Notes under the pieces: model-generated | What the model was told of the DNA's origin: nothing | The model's input: only the letters and a program-made list of their open reading frames with translations | Databases searched by the model: none | Origin: CBFFRJ01 sp051486985 | GTDB lineage: Bacteria; Pseudomonadota; Gammaproteobacteria; Enterobacterales; Enterobacteriaceae | DNA: 64,000 nt | Assembly (NCBI RefSeq): GCF_051486985.1 | Contig: NZ_JAHVDV010000021.1 | Location: 28,349-92,348 of the forward strand | Direction: 5' to 3' | Program-made: the position numbers and the translations under genes | In this document: in pieces, positions 33,847 to 43,557 of the stretch | How the letters are laid out: every line of letters begins with the position of its first letter | How positions within the stretch are numbered: the first letter of the stretch is position 1

Positions 33847-33902
33847 AATGTCTCCTGCTAGGAATCGTAAATCGTTGTTTAGTGGCTACGATGAGCAAAA
33901 TA

Positions 33903-33952
33903 GGACACTTTGATGACAGTTATATGCAAGGATTGTTACTGTTTGATGACAA
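33903..33952 (-). promoter_or_regulatory. Tandem PhoB boxes of pstS
   Basis: On the minus strand TTGTCATCAAACAGTAAC (33952-33935) and CTGTCATCAAAGTGTCC (33919-33903) resemble the Pho box (CTGTCATAAATCTGTCAC). They are followed by TATTTTG, the -10 region seen in E. coli pstS. The remainder of 33847-34163 shows no gene. Confidence 0.8.
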
Positions 33953-34128
33953 TGGCCATTAAAGTCGGAATGCGAGTAAAAATAGTTGCAGCATCATGGG
34001 GATGCTGAAGTTGATGACGTTTAGTTTTCAATAAGGTTTTAGTTTTGTGACAGTTAAAACGTAGTTGATGCGCTGAGAATGTCACCCGTTAGCGTTGAAA
34101 AAAAGAGGTATCTCGCCAGCCGGTGAGA

Positions 34129-34157
34129 TAAAAAACGCCCCGGCTGGCGGGGCGTTT
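34129..34157 (-). terminator. glmUS terminator
   Basis: Minus strand: AACGCCCC ... GGGGCGTT followed by TTTTAT, 7 bp after the glmS stop. Confidence 0.88.
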
Positions 34158-34163
34158 GAGGCG

Positions 34164-35993
34164 TTACTCGACCGTCACAGATTTGGCGAGGTTTCGCGGC
34201 TGATCCACGTCCGTGCCTTTAATCAGCGCAACGTGATAAGCCAGCAGCTGTAGCGGTACGGTGTAGAAAATCGGCGCAATCACTTCATCAACGTGCGGCA
34301 TCTCAATGATGTGCATATTGTCGCTGCTGGTAAAACCGGCATCCTTATCAGCAAAGACATACAACACGCCACCGCGCGCGCGCACCTCTTCAATATTGGA
34401 TTTTAGTTTTTCCAGCAGTTCGTTATTGGGCGCGATCACAATCACCGGCATGTCGTCATCAATCAACGCCAGCGGGCCATGTTTCAACTCACCTGCCGCG
34501 TAGGCTTCAGCGTGAATGTAGGAAATCTCTTTCAGCTTCAGTGCCCCTTCCAGCGCAATCGGGTACTGATCGCCACGCCCGAGGAACAGCGCGTGATGCT
34601 TGTCGGAGAAATCTTCCGCCAGTTGCGCAATGCGTTTGTCCTGCGACAGCATTTGCTCAATGCGGCTCGGCAGAGTCTGAAGACCGTGAACAATCTCATG
34701 CTCCACGGAAGCGTCCAGCCCTTTAAGGTGGGCCAGTTTTGCCACCAGCATCAACAGCACCGTGAGCTGAGTGGTAAACGCCTTGGTGGAGGCCACGCCA
34801 ATTTCCGTACCCGCATTGGTCATGATGGCCAGATCGGATTCGCGCACCAGTGACGAGCCCGGTACGTTGCAAATTGTCAGCGATCCCAGATAGCCCAGCT
34901 CTTTGGAAAGACGCAGCCCTGCGAGGGTGTCTGCCGTTTCACCAGACTGAGAGAGCGTGATCATCAGGCTATTGCGCCGCACTGCGGATTTGCGGTAGCG
35001 GAACTCAGAGGCAATCTCCACATCGCACGGCACGCCCGCCAGCGACTCAAACCAGTAGCGGGAGACCATCCCGGAGTTATAAGAGGTTCCGCAGGCAATG
35101 ATCTGAATATGTTCAACCTTACTCAGCAGTTCATTAGCCTGGGCACCCAGCTCGCTTAAATCCACTTCACCGTGGCTGATTCGCCCGGACAAGGTATTTT
35201 TAATCGCGTTCGGCTGCTCATAAATCTCTTTTTGCATGTAATGACGATAAGCGCCTTTGTCGCCCGCGTCATACTGCAAATTAGATTCAATCTCCTGGCG
35301 TTTCACGCTGGTGCCGGTGTTATCAAAGATGGAGACAGAGCGGCGCGTCACTTCGGCAATATCACCTTCTTCAAGGTAAATAAAACGACGCGTTACGGGC
35401 AGCAGAGCCAGCTGATCGGAGGCGATAAAATTCTCGCCCATGCCTAAACCGATAACCATCGGACTACCTGAGCGCGCAGCCAGCAGCGTGGACGGATCAC
35501 GGGAATCCATGATCACCGTACCGTAGGCACCCCGTAGCTGAGGGATAGTGCGCAGCACCGCGTCGCGCAGCGTCCCACCCTGTTCAAGCTCCCAGTGCAC
35601 AAGGTGAGCAATCACTTCGGTGTCAGTTTCGGAGACGAAGGTATAACCGCGCGCTTTCAGTTCTTCACGCAGCGGTTCGTGGTTCTCAATAATACCGTTG
35701 TGTACCACGACAATGTGGTCAGACACATGCGGGTGGGCGTTGCCTTCTGAAGGTTCGCCGTGCGTCGCCCAACGGGTATGCGCGATACCGGTGCCGCCAT
35801 GGAGCGGATGTTCTTCCGCCGCCTGCGCCAGTATTTGTACTTTTCCGAGACGACGCAGACGGGTCAGATGACCCTGAGCATCAACCACTGCCAGACCCGC
35901 TGAGTCATAGCCACGGTATTCCAGACGACGTAACCCTTCGAGAAGGATTTCTGCAACATCACGCTGCGCGATAGCGCCAACAATTCCACACAT
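34164..35993 (-). CDS. glmS: Glucosamine-6-phosphate synthase GlmS, 609 aa
   Basis: N-terminal glutamine amidotransferase class II (MCGIVGA, Cys2 nucleophile after Met removal) and two SIS isomerase domains with SQSGETADTL and the C-terminal AKSVTVE. Length equals E. coli GlmS. It makes GlcN6P from fructose-6-P and glutamine, the first step to UDP-GlcNAc. It is cotranscribed with glmU; the 184-nt spacer contains a hairpin and is where E. coli mRNA is processed and paired by GlmZ. Confidence 0.98.
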   Translation of the reverse strand: MCGIVGAIAQRDVAEILLEGLRRLEYRGYDSAGLAVVDAQGHLTRLRRLGKVQILAQAAEEHPLHGGTGIAHTRWATHGEPSEGNAHPHVSDHIVVVHNGIIENHEPLREELKARGYTFVSETDTEVIAHLVHWELEQGGTLRDAVLRTIPQLRGAYGTVIMDSRDPSTLLAARSGSPMVIGLGMGENFIASDQLALLPVTRRFIYLEEGDIAEVTRRSVSIFDNTGTSVKRQEIESNLQYDAGDKGAYRHYMQKEIYEQPNAIKNTLSGRISHGEVDLSELGAQANELLSKVEHIQIIACGTSYNSGMVSRYWFESLAGVPCDVEIASEFRYRKSAVRRNSLMITLSQSGETADTLAGLRLSKELGYLGSLTICNVPGSSLVRESDLAIMTNAGTEIGVASTKAFTTQLTVLLMLVAKLAHLKGLDASVEHEIVHGLQTLPSRIEQMLSQDKRIAQLAEDFSDKHHALFLGRGDQYPIALEGALKLKEISYIHAEAYAAGELKHGPLALIDDDMPVIVIAPNNELLEKLKSNIEEVRARGGVLYVFADKDAGFTSSDNMHIIEMPHVDEVIAPIFYTVPLQLLAYHVALIKGTDVDQPRNLAKSVTVE

Positions 35994-36177
35994 ATTTTTT
36001 TGATTCCGATTTTGGCTTTACGCCATGCGTTGTCGGTCAACCTGTATGCCTGTTTCCAGGCGCCCCGAGCCTTGTAGAGAGTGGGGTTATTATTATAGTA
36101 CTGCCAGTGGGTGGGGGATTATGTTATCCCCTCAACCCGCTCCGCTCCCGAAAGGGAAGGAGATAAAGATTGCACCG
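35994..36177 (-). promoter_or_regulatory. glmU-glmS intercistronic leader
   Basis: The 184-nt spacer contains a hairpin (CTTCCCTTTCGGGAG region, 36144-36160) and sequence related to the CCCTCA-type repeat at 27621. In E. coli the glmS leader in this place folds over the SD and is opened by the sRNA GlmZ; I can see a weak SD but did not verify GlmZ pairing. Confidence 0.4.
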
Positions 36178-37557
36178 TCAGGGTGTCTGTTTCTTTTTTA
36201 CCGGGCGCTGCCAGCCTTGTTTATTGGTCTGCGGAACGCGGCTTAATACCAGTTCGTTGTCGGCAACGTTACGTGTCACGGTGGTGCCTGCTGCAATGGT
36301 CGCTCCGTTACCGATGGTCAAGGGTGCCACCAGCTGGCTGTCTGAGCCCACATGCACACCATCACCAATAATCGTTGTATGTTTATTAGCACCATCATAG
36401 TTGCAGGTGATCGTACCGGCACCGATATTCACGTTATCGCCAATTTCAGCATTACCCAGGTAGCTCAGGTGTCCCGCTTTCGAGCCTTTGCCCAGACGCG
36501 TTTTTTTCAGTTCGACAAAGTTGCCGACATGGGCACCTTTTAGTAGCTCAGCGCCCGGACGCAGACGCGCGAAAGGACCAACGGTGCAGGCCGCATCAAG
36601 ATGCGCATCCTCGATAACAGTGTAGGGACTGAGTTCACAATCGTCGCCGATGACGCTGTTTTTAATGACGCAGCCCGCCCCGATTTTGACGCGATTGCCC
36701 AGCGTCACGTTTCCTTCCAGAATGACGTTAACATCAATCTCAACATCACGGCCATGCGTGAGCGAACCGCGCAGGTCAAAACGCGCTGGATCGCGCAGCA
36801 TCACGCCAGCCAACAGAAGTTTATCTGCCTGTTCGGCAAGGAACACGCGTTCAAGGCGGGAGAGCTGCAGACGATTATTAACGCCTTCAACTTCACTCAG
36901 GCGATCCGGGTGAACTGCCGCGATGGTTTGTCCTTCCTGGTAAGCAAAACCGATGATATCGGTAATGTAATATTCACCCTGAGCATTATTGTTGGTGAGC
37001 TTGCTTAACCAGCGTTTTAAATCGCCGCCATTGGCGATGAGAATGCCGGTATTGATTTCCCGGATTTTACGCTGCTCTTCACTGGCATCTTTTTGCTCGA
37101 CAATACCGCTGACCTTGCCGTTCTCACGCGTAATGCGTCCGTAGCCGGTCGGATCGTCAAGTTCAACCGTAAGCAGGCCTATGCCACCCTGCGGTTTAGC
37201 ATTTCGAAGACGCGTCAGGGTTTGGGCTGAAATCAGTGGCACATCGCCGTACAGCATCAGGATGTCTTCATCATCAGCGAAGAAAGGTGCCGCCTGCTGC
37301 ATAGCATGGCCGGTGCCGAATTGCTCGGCCTGTAAAACCCAGTTGAGTTTGTCGTCGGACAGTGTTTGTTTTAACAAGGAGCCGCCGTGACCGTACACCA
37401 GGTGCACATTGCTGGCACCAAGATTATTAGCTACATCAATCACATGCTGAACCATCGCCTTTCCGGCGAGGGTATGCAGTACTTTCGGCAGATCGGAATA
37501 CATGCGTGTTCCCTTGCCCGCAGCAAGGATCACCACACTCATTTTCGTGTTCAACAT
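36178..37557 (-). CDS. glmU: Bifunctional GlmU: GlcN-1-P acetyltransferase / GlcNAc-1-P uridyltransferase, 459 aa
   Basis: N-terminal nucleotidyltransferase with LAAGKGTRMYSDLPK and C-terminal left-handed beta-helix of hexapeptide repeats (NVNIGAGTITCNYDGANK). Three residues longer than E. coli GlmU at the C-terminus. It makes UDP-GlcNAc for peptidoglycan and LPS. First gene of the glmUS operon. Confidence 0.98.
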   Translation of the reverse strand: MLNTKMSVVILAAGKGTRMYSDLPKVLHTLAGKAMVQHVIDVANNLGASNVHLVYGHGGSLLKQTLSDDKLNWVLQAEQFGTGHAMQQAAPFFADDEDILMLYGDVPLISAQTLTRLRNAKPQGGIGLLTVELDDPTGYGRITRENGKVSGIVEQKDASEEQRKIREINTGILIANGGDLKRWLSKLTNNNAQGEYYITDIIGFAYQEGQTIAAVHPDRLSEVEGVNNRLQLSRLERVFLAEQADKLLLAGVMLRDPARFDLRGSLTHGRDVEIDVNVILEGNVTLGNRVKIGAGCVIKNSVIGDDCELSPYTVIEDAHLDAACTVGPFARLRPGAELLKGAHVGNFVELKKTRLGKGSKAGHLSYLGNAEIGDNVNIGAGTITCNYDGANKHTTIIGDGVHVGSDSQLVAPLTIGNGATIAAGTTVTRNVADNELVLSRVPQTNKQGWQRPVKKKQTP

Positions 37558-37877
37558 ACGTGCCCTGACTATAATTAGAGTGGAATTTTTACCGTTTCAC
37601 TTTGAAACTTCTACATTTTTTTTGATGCGAATTGGCCTGAAGATGAAATACGCAACCTGTCTCGCAGAACAGGTAATTTAGGGCATATTATCGGGTAATT
37701 CACGGGTAAATGTGTTGAGAAAAAGCAGACCATAACGGTAAATAAAAGACAGGATCCTGTTTTTGCTATTCTTTTTAATCCTGAATAAAGCCTCATCAAA
37801 ACGTACGACATGGCTGACGTAGGCTATAAAAAAAGCCAGCCTGATTATCAGACTGGCTTTTTGACTTTAAGCCGGTG
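37558..37877. other. Gap between glmU and atpC
   Basis: 320 bp with no credible gene. It holds the atp terminator (37828-37863) and must hold the glmU promoter; a minus-strand TATAGT at about 37568-37573 is a possible -10. A 15-bp palindrome GTTTCAC-TT-TGAAAC (37594-37608) and an AT-rich stretch with TTTGATGCGAATT could be NagC-type sites, by analogy with E. coli, but the match is weak. Confidence 0.4.
37828..37863 (-). terminator. atp operon terminator
   Basis: AAAAGCCAGTCTGATAATCAG followed by GCTGGCTTTTTTT on the minus strand gives a 7-bp GC stem with an internal CTGAT/ATCAG extension and a T-run, 15 bp after the atpC stop. Confidence 0.9.
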
Positions 37878-38297
37878 TTACATCGCTTTTTTAGTCAGCT
37901 CGATAACGCGCAGTTTCGCGATGGCTTTAGCCAGTTCCGCAGACGCCTGAGCGTAATCCACGTCACCGTGAGAGCTCTTAATGTGCTCTTCAGCCTTACG
38001 CTTCGCTTCCAGGGCTCGCGCTTCGTCGAGATCCTGGCCGCGAATAGCGGTATCAGCCAGAACGGTCGTGCTGCCAGGCTGCACTTCAAGAATGCCGCCG
38101 GACAGGTAGATAAACTCTTCATGACCGTGCTGTTTAACGATGCGAATCATACCAGGCTTAATGGCGGTGAGCAGCGGGGCGTGACCCGGGTAAATACCCA
38201 GTTCACCTTCGCTACCCGTTACCTGGATTTTTTCGACCAGACCAGAGAACATCTGTTTCTCTGCGCTGACGACGTCCAGGTGGTAAGTCATTGCCAT
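37878..38297 (-). CDS. atpC: ATP synthase F1 epsilon subunit, 139 aa
   Basis: N-terminal beta-sandwich (MAMTYHLDVVSAEKQMFSG) and C-terminal helical hairpin that inhibits ATPase activity. Length equals E. coli AtpC. It is the last gene of the atpIBEFHAGDC operon, 20 bp after atpD. Confidence 0.97.
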   Translation of the reverse strand: MAMTYHLDVVSAEKQMFSGLVEKIQVTGSEGELGIYPGHAPLLTAIKPGMIRIVKQHGHEEFIYLSGGILEVQPGSTTVLADTAIRGQDLDEARALEAKRKAEEHIKSSHGDVDYAQASAELAKAIAKLRVIELTKKAM

Positions 38298-38317
38298 ATC
38301 ACCCTCCGATTAAGGCG

Positions 38318-39700
38318 TTAAAGTTTTTTGGCTTTTTCCACAGCTTCGTCGATAGAACCGACCATGTAGAACGCCTGCTCTGGCAGGTGATCGTATTCGC
38401 CTTCCATGATGCCTTTAAAGCCACGGATGGTGTCTTTCAGGGAGACGTATTTACCCGGAGAACCGGTGAATACTTCTGCCACGAAGAACGGCTGGGACAG
38501 GAAGCGCTGAATCTTACGCGCACGTGCTACCACCAGTTTGTCTTCTTCAGACAGCTCATCCATACCCAGGATGGCGATGATGTCTTTCAGTTCCTGGTAA
38601 CGTTGCAGCAGGGACTGTACGCCACGCGCGGTGTCGTAGTGTTCCTGGCCAACAACCAGTGGATCCAGCTGACGGCTGGTGGAGTCCAGCGGGTCAACTG
38701 CCGGGTAGATACCCAGAGACGCGATCTGACGGCTCAGTACCACGGTTGCATCTAAGTGAGCAAAGGTGGTGGCTGGGGATGGGTCAGTCAGGTCATCCGC
38801 AGGTACGTATACCGCCTGTACGGAGGTGATAGAACCGGTTTTGGTAGAGGTGATACGTTCCTGCAGAACACCCATCTCTTCCGCCAGCGTCGGCTGATAA
38901 CCTACCGCTGAAGGCATACGACCCAGCAGTGCAGATACTTCAGTACCGGCCAGGGTGTAACGATAGATGTTGTCAACGAACAGCAGTACGTCGCGACCTT
39001 CGTCACGGAACTTCTCCGCCATGGTCAGACCGGTCAGCGCAACGCGCAGACGGTTTCCCGGTGGCTCGTTCATCTGGCCGTATACCAGGGATACTTTGTC
39101 CAGTACGTTGGAATCGGTCATTTCGTGGTAGAAGTCGTTACCCTCACGAGTACGTTCACCCACGCCTGCAAACACGGAGTAACCGGAGTGCTCGATCGCG
39201 ATGTTACGGATCAGCTCCATCATGTTTACGGTTTTACCTACACCCGCACCACCGAACAGACCGACTTTACCGCCCTTCGCGAACGGACACATCAGGTCGA
39301 TAACTTTGATACCGGTTTCCAGCAGTTCCTGAGAGCTGGAGAGCTCTTCGTAGGACGGTGCTGCGCGGTGGATAGCCCAACGCTCTTCTTCACCGATGTC
39401 GCCTTTCATATCGATCGGCTGACCCAGGACGTTCATGATACGACCCAGTGTTGCTTTACCTACCGGGACTTCGATCGGGTGCGCAAGGTCGTTAACTTCC
39501 AGACCACGGCGCAGACCATCGGAAGAACCCATAGCGATGGTACGAACGATACCACCACCGAGCTGCTGCTGAACTTCCAGCACCAGCGTCTCGTTACCAT
39601 TGTTTACCTCAAGAGCATCGTACACGCGCGGTACGGCATCCTGAGGGAATTCGACGTCAACCACGGCGCCGATTACCTGGACAATTTTTCCAGTAGCCAT
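38318..39700 (-). CDS. atpD: ATP synthase F1 beta subunit, 460 aa
   Basis: Catalytic subunit with P-loop GGAGVGKTV near 150, the catalytic Glu in GERTREGND, and LLFVDNIYRYT. Length equals E. coli AtpD. Three copies alternate with alpha in F1. Confidence 0.98.
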   Translation of the reverse strand: MATGKIVQVIGAVVDVEFPQDAVPRVYDALEVNNGNETLVLEVQQQLGGGIVRTIAMGSSDGLRRGLEVNDLAHPIEVPVGKATLGRIMNVLGQPIDMKGDIGEEERWAIHRAAPSYEELSSSQELLETGIKVIDLMCPFAKGGKVGLFGGAGVGKTVNMMELIRNIAIEHSGYSVFAGVGERTREGNDFYHEMTDSNVLDKVSLVYGQMNEPPGNRLRVALTGLTMAEKFRDEGRDVLLFVDNIYRYTLAGTEVSALLGRMPSAVGYQPTLAEEMGVLQERITSTKTGSITSVQAVYVPADDLTDPSPATTFAHLDATVVLSRQIASLGIYPAVDPLDSTSRQLDPLVVGQEHYDTARGVQSLLQRYQELKDIIAILGMDELSEEDKLVVARARKIQRFLSQPFFVAEVFTGSPGKYVSLKDTIRGFKGIMEGEYDHLPEQAFYMVGSIDEAVEKAKKL

Positions 39701-39726
39701 CTTGAATCCTCTACGAATTAACCTGG

Positions 39727-40590
39727 TTATACCGCGGATGCACCACCGACGATTTCGGTGAGTTCCTGAGTAATGCTGGCCTGACGAGCTTTGTTGTATA
39801 CCAACTGCAGCTCTTTAATCAGGCTGCCGCCATTGTCGGTAGCGGCTTTCATCGCCACCATACGTGCGGCCTGCTCGCTGGCCAGGTTTTCAACAACACC
39901 CTGATAAACCTGAGATTCAACATAGCGACGCAGGAGGGTATCCAGCAGCGCCTTTGGATCAGGCTCATACAGATAATCCCAGGATTTACGCTTCAACTCT
40001 TCATCTTCTGCAGCCGGTAACGGCAGCAGTTGAGTGATCGTCGGTACCTGAGACATGGTGTTGATAAATTTGTTACTGACAATATAAAGCTTGTCCAAAC
40101 GACCTTCGTCGTAAGCCTGCAGCATGACTTTTACCGGGCCGATCAGTTCGGAGAGGGAAGGGTTATCCCCCATACCGGTTACCTGAGCGACAACGTTGCC
40201 ACCTACGGAATTGAAGAAAGAGACGCCTTTAGAGCCGATCATAGCGAGGTCGCTTTGAACGCCTTTATCAGACCAGACTTTCATATCCGCCAGCAGTTTT
40301 TTGAACAAGTTGATGTTCAAGCCACCACACAGACCACGGTCGGTCGACACCACCAGGTAGCCCACGCGTTTAACGTCGCGTTCTTCCAGATAAGGGTGCT
40401 TGTATTCCAGATTACCGTTTGCAAGGTGACCAATCACTTTGCGCATGGTATCTGCATATGGACGGCTGGACGCCATGCGATCCTGCGATTTACGCATTTT
40501 GGAAGCGGCGACCATCTCCATCGCTTTAGTGATCTTTTGCGTGTTCTGGACGCTTGCGATCTTACTACGTATCTCTTTTGCGCCGGCCAT
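39727..40590 (-). CDS. atpG: ATP synthase F1 gamma subunit, 287 aa
   Basis: Rotor shaft: coiled-coil N-terminus (MAGAKEIRSKIASVQNTQKITKAMEMVAASKM) and C-terminal helix (ARQASITQELTEIVGGA), with STDRGLCGGLN between. Length as in E. coli. Confidence 0.98.
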   Translation of the reverse strand: MAGAKEIRSKIASVQNTQKITKAMEMVAASKMRKSQDRMASSRPYADTMRKVIGHLANGNLEYKHPYLEERDVKRVGYLVVSTDRGLCGGLNINLFKKLLADMKVWSDKGVQSDLAMIGSKGVSFFNSVGGNVVAQVTGMGDNPSLSELIGPVKVMLQAYDEGRLDKLYIVSNKFINTMSQVPTITQLLPLPAAEDEELKRKSWDYLYEPDPKALLDTLLRRYVESQVYQGVVENLASEQAARMVAMKAATDNGGSLIKELQLVYNKARQASITQELTEIVGGASAV

Positions 40591-40640
40591 GAGCTTCTCC
40601 TCAATGCCTTGCGGCCTGTCCTAAGACAAGCCGCCAGACG

Positions 40641-42182
40641 TTACCAGGACTGGGTTGCTTTGAAGGAATCGAGGATGCCTTTCAGCTTGCCTTCGATTTC
40701 GTCGTTATAGCCACCGGACTGGTTAATCTCTTGCATCAGCGGAGCGTGATCACGGTCGACGTAAGCCAGCAGAGCGGCTTCGAAGCTACCGATTTTCGCC
40801 AGTTCCACATCTTCGAGGTAACCGCGTTCAGCCGCGAACAGCACCAGGCCCTGTTGTGCAACAGACATAGGGGCATACTGTTTCTGTTTCAGCAGCTCGG
40901 TCACTTTCTGACCGTGGCTCAGCTGTTTACGGGTTGCTTCATCCAGATCGGATGCGAACTGAGAGAACGCAGCCAGTTCACGATACTGTGCCAGTGCGGT
41001 ACGAATACCACCGGACAGTTTCTTGATGATCTTGGTCTGAGCAGCACCACCAACACGGGATACGGAGATACCCGGGTTAACCGCCGGACGAATACCGGAG
41101 TTAAACAGGTTGGTTTCCAGGAAGATCTGACCATCGGTAATAGAGATTACGTTGGTCGGAACGAACGCAGAAACGTCACCCGCCTGGGTTTCGATGATCG
41201 GCAGCGCAGTCAGGGAGCCGGTTTTACCTTTCACTTCACCTTTGGTGAAGTTCTCTACGTATTCCGCGTTAACGCGGGATGCGCGCTCCAGCAGACGGGA
41301 GTGCAGGTAGAACACGTCGCCCGGGAAGGCTTCACGTCCTGGCGGACGACGGAGCAGCAGGGAAACCTGACGATAAGCAACAGCCTGTTTAGACAGGTCA
41401 TCGTATACGATCAGCGCATCTTCACCGCGGTCACGGAAGTATTCGCCCATTGCGCAACCCGCATACGGTGCCAGGTATTGCAGTGCTGCGGATTCAGACG
41501 CGGTTGCTACCACCACGATGGTGTTAGACAGTGCACCGTGCTCTTCCAGTTTACGTACCACGTTAGAAATGGTGGACGCTTTCTGGCCGATAGCCACGTA
41601 TACACATTTGATGCCGGAATCACGCTGGTTAATGATGGCATCGATAGCCATCGCGGTTTTACCGGTCTGACGGTCACCGATGATCAGTTCACGCTGACCA
41701 CGACCGATTGGGATCATGGCATCAACGGACTTATAACCCGTCTGAACAGGCTGGTCGACGGACTGACGATCGATAACGCCCGGTGCGATAACTTCGATTG
41801 GCGAGAAGCCATCGTTATCAACCGGACCTTTACCGTCAATTGGCGCACCCAGGGTGTTCACCACGCGACCCAGCAGGCCACGGCCAACCGGAACTTCAAG
41901 AATACGGCCAGTACATTTGACCTTCATGCCTTCGGCAAGGTCAGCGTAGGGGCCCATCACAACTGCACCAACAGAGTCGCGCTCCAGGTTCAGTGCGATA
42001 GCGTAACGGTTACCCGGCAGGGAGATCATCTCACCCTGCATACAATCGGCCAGGCCGTGGATGCGGATAACGCCGTCGCTTACAGAAACAATAGTACCTT
42101 CGTTGTGAGCTTCACTCACAACACTGAACTGAGCAATGCGCTGCTTGATCAGTTCGCTGATTTCGGTGGAATTCAGTTGCAT
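40641..42182 (-). CDS. atpA: ATP synthase F1 alpha subunit, 513 aa
   Basis: Non-catalytic nucleotide subunit with P-loop GDRQTGKTA (about 169-177) and the arginine finger region GISVSRVGGAAQ. Length equals E. coli AtpA. It lies 12 bp after atpH. Confidence 0.98.
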   Translation of the reverse strand: MQLNSTEISELIKQRIAQFSVVSEAHNEGTIVSVSDGVIRIHGLADCMQGEMISLPGNRYAIALNLERDSVGAVVMGPYADLAEGMKVKCTGRILEVPVGRGLLGRVVNTLGAPIDGKGPVDNDGFSPIEVIAPGVIDRQSVDQPVQTGYKSVDAMIPIGRGQRELIIGDRQTGKTAMAIDAIINQRDSGIKCVYVAIGQKASTISNVVRKLEEHGALSNTIVVVATASESAALQYLAPYAGCAMGEYFRDRGEDALIVYDDLSKQAVAYRQVSLLLRRPPGREAFPGDVFYLHSRLLERASRVNAEYVENFTKGEVKGKTGSLTALPIIETQAGDVSAFVPTNVISITDGQIFLETNLFNSGIRPAVNPGISVSRVGGAAQTKIIKKLSGGIRTALAQYRELAAFSQFASDLDEATRKQLSHGQKVTELLKQKQYAPMSVAQQGLVLFAAERGYLEDVELAKIGSFEAALLAYVDRDHAPLMQEINQSGGYNDEIEGKLKGILDSFKATQSW

Positions 42183-42194
42183 GCTCCAGTCCCC

Positions 42195-42728
42195 TTAAGA
42201 CTGCAAGACGTCTGCAAGGCGCTCAAGACGGCCGCGTACGCTGCCATCAATGACCATATCACCCGCACGGATGATTACGCCTGCCATTACAGACTTATCG
42301 ATTTTGCAATTCAGCTTCACTTTGCGTGATAGACGTTTTTCCATCGCGGCACTGATTTTCGAAAGCTGTTCTTCACTCAGTGCGGTCGCAGAAGTCACTT
42401 CGACTTCAGCGATAGCCTCGCTGGCTGCACGCAATTGAATAAACTGCTCAAGAACATCAGGAAGCACCTTAAGACGACCATTTTCAGCCATTACCCGAAT
42501 CAGGTTCTGGCCATTGTCGTCAAGTTGCTCCCCACAGACTGCGATAAACGATTCTGAGAGCGTTTCCGGCGCTAATGCACCGGAAAGAAGCTCTGCCATC
42601 TGTTCGTTTTTCGTCACCTCGGCGGCGAACACCAGCATATCCTGCCAGCGGTCAACGCTCTGGTTTTCGACGGCAAAGTCAAAAGCTGCTTTGGCGTAGG
42701 GGCGAGCTACCGTTACAAATTCAGACAT
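42195..42728 (-). CDS. atpH: ATP synthase F1 delta subunit, 177 aa
   Basis: Peripheral stalk subunit linking F1 alpha to the b dimer. It begins MSEFVTVARPYAKAAFDFA, the conserved N-terminal domain, and ends with the signature GDMVIDGSVRGRLERL. Length as in E. coli. Confidence 0.97.
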   Translation of the reverse strand: MSEFVTVARPYAKAAFDFAVENQSVDRWQDMLVFAAEVTKNEQMAELLSGALAPETLSESFIAVCGEQLDDNGQNLIRVMAENGRLKVLPDVLEQFIQLRAASEAIAEVEVTSATALSEEQLSKISAAMEKRLSRKVKLNCKIDKSVMAGVIIRAGDMVIDGSVRGRLERLADVLQS

Positions 42729-42741
42729 CAGCCCCTCCTCC

Positions 42742-43212
42742 TTACAGTTCAGCGACCAGTTTATTCACGATGTCGCTGTTAGCAGCTTCATCCACGGAAC
42801 GCTCGATGATCTTCTCGGCACCGGCAACAGCCAGCAGAGCCACTTTTTTGCGCAGCTCTTCACGGGCACGTTTACGTTCAGCGTCAATTTCCGCCTGCGC
42901 CTGCGCCACGATTTTAGTACGTTCCTGCTCGGCTTCAGCTTTCGCTTCGTCCAGGATCTGAGCACGGCGTTTGTTCGCCTGTTCAATGATGACCTGAGCT
43001 TCAGCTTTCGCTTTTTTCAGCTGGTCGGTCGCATTGGCCTGTGCAAGGTCCAGGTCCTTTTTAGCCCGTTCAGCGGAAGCAAGACCGTCAGCAATTTCTT
43101 TCTGACGTTTTTCAATGGCTGCGATTAACGGCGGCCATACGTACTTCATGCAGAACAGAACGAACAGGACAAACGCGATGGCCTGGCCGAGGATTGTTGC
43201 GTTTAGATTCAC
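42742..43212 (-). CDS. atpF: ATP synthase Fo subunit b, 156 aa
   Basis: One N-terminal membrane helix (LGQAIAFVLFVLFCMKYVWPPL) followed by a long charged coiled coil rich in Ala, Lys and Glu, which forms the stator stalk. Length equals E. coli AtpF. Confidence 0.97.
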   Translation of the reverse strand: MNLNATILGQAIAFVLFVLFCMKYVWPPLIAAIEKRQKEIADGLASAERAKKDLDLAQANATDQLKKAKAEAQVIIEQANKRRAQILDEAKAEAEQERTKIVAQAQAEIDAERKRAREELRKKVALLAVAGAEKIIERSVDEAANSDIVNKLVAEL

Positions 43213-43270
43213 AGCACAATGCCTCTTATCTGGTTAACGTTCTTCAATATTTGCTGTTAAGCAACCCGTA

Positions 43271-43510
43271 CTACGCGACAGCAAACATCACGTACAGACC
43301 CAGACCTACAGCGATCATTGGGATAGCATCCACCAGACCCATAACGATAAAGAACTGAGTACGCAGAAGTGGGATCAGATCCGGTTGACGCGCTGCGCCT
43401 TCCAGGAATTTGCCCCCGAGGATGCCGATACCGATCGCAGCACCGATTGCCGCCAGACCCATCATAATAGCGGCAGCCATGTACAGCAGATCCATATTCA
43501 GGTTTTCCAT
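43271..43510 (-). CDS. atpE: ATP synthase Fo subunit c, 79 aa
   Basis: Two-helix proteolipid with the polar loop ARQPDL (40-45) and the proton-carrying Asp61 in GLVD61AIPM. Length equals E. coli AtpE. It forms the rotor ring and depends on YidC for insertion. Confidence 0.98.
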   Translation of the reverse strand: MENLNMDLLYMAAAIMMGLAAIGAAIGIGILGGKFLEGAARQPDLIPLLRTQFFIVMGLVDAIPMIAVGLGLYVMFAVA

Positions 43511-43557
43511 GACAGTCTCCAGATTGTTTCAGTTAGAACGTAGTAGTGTATTAAAAA

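Noticed and set aside
32911..33861. 316-codon plus-strand frame opposite pstS
   Set aside because: Antisense shadow of pstS, reading through its signal peptide and the upstream region.
40731..42329. Long plus-strand open frame (532 codons) opposite atpA
   Set aside because: Shadow of strongly biased codon use in atpA and atpH; no credible ribosome site or homology.
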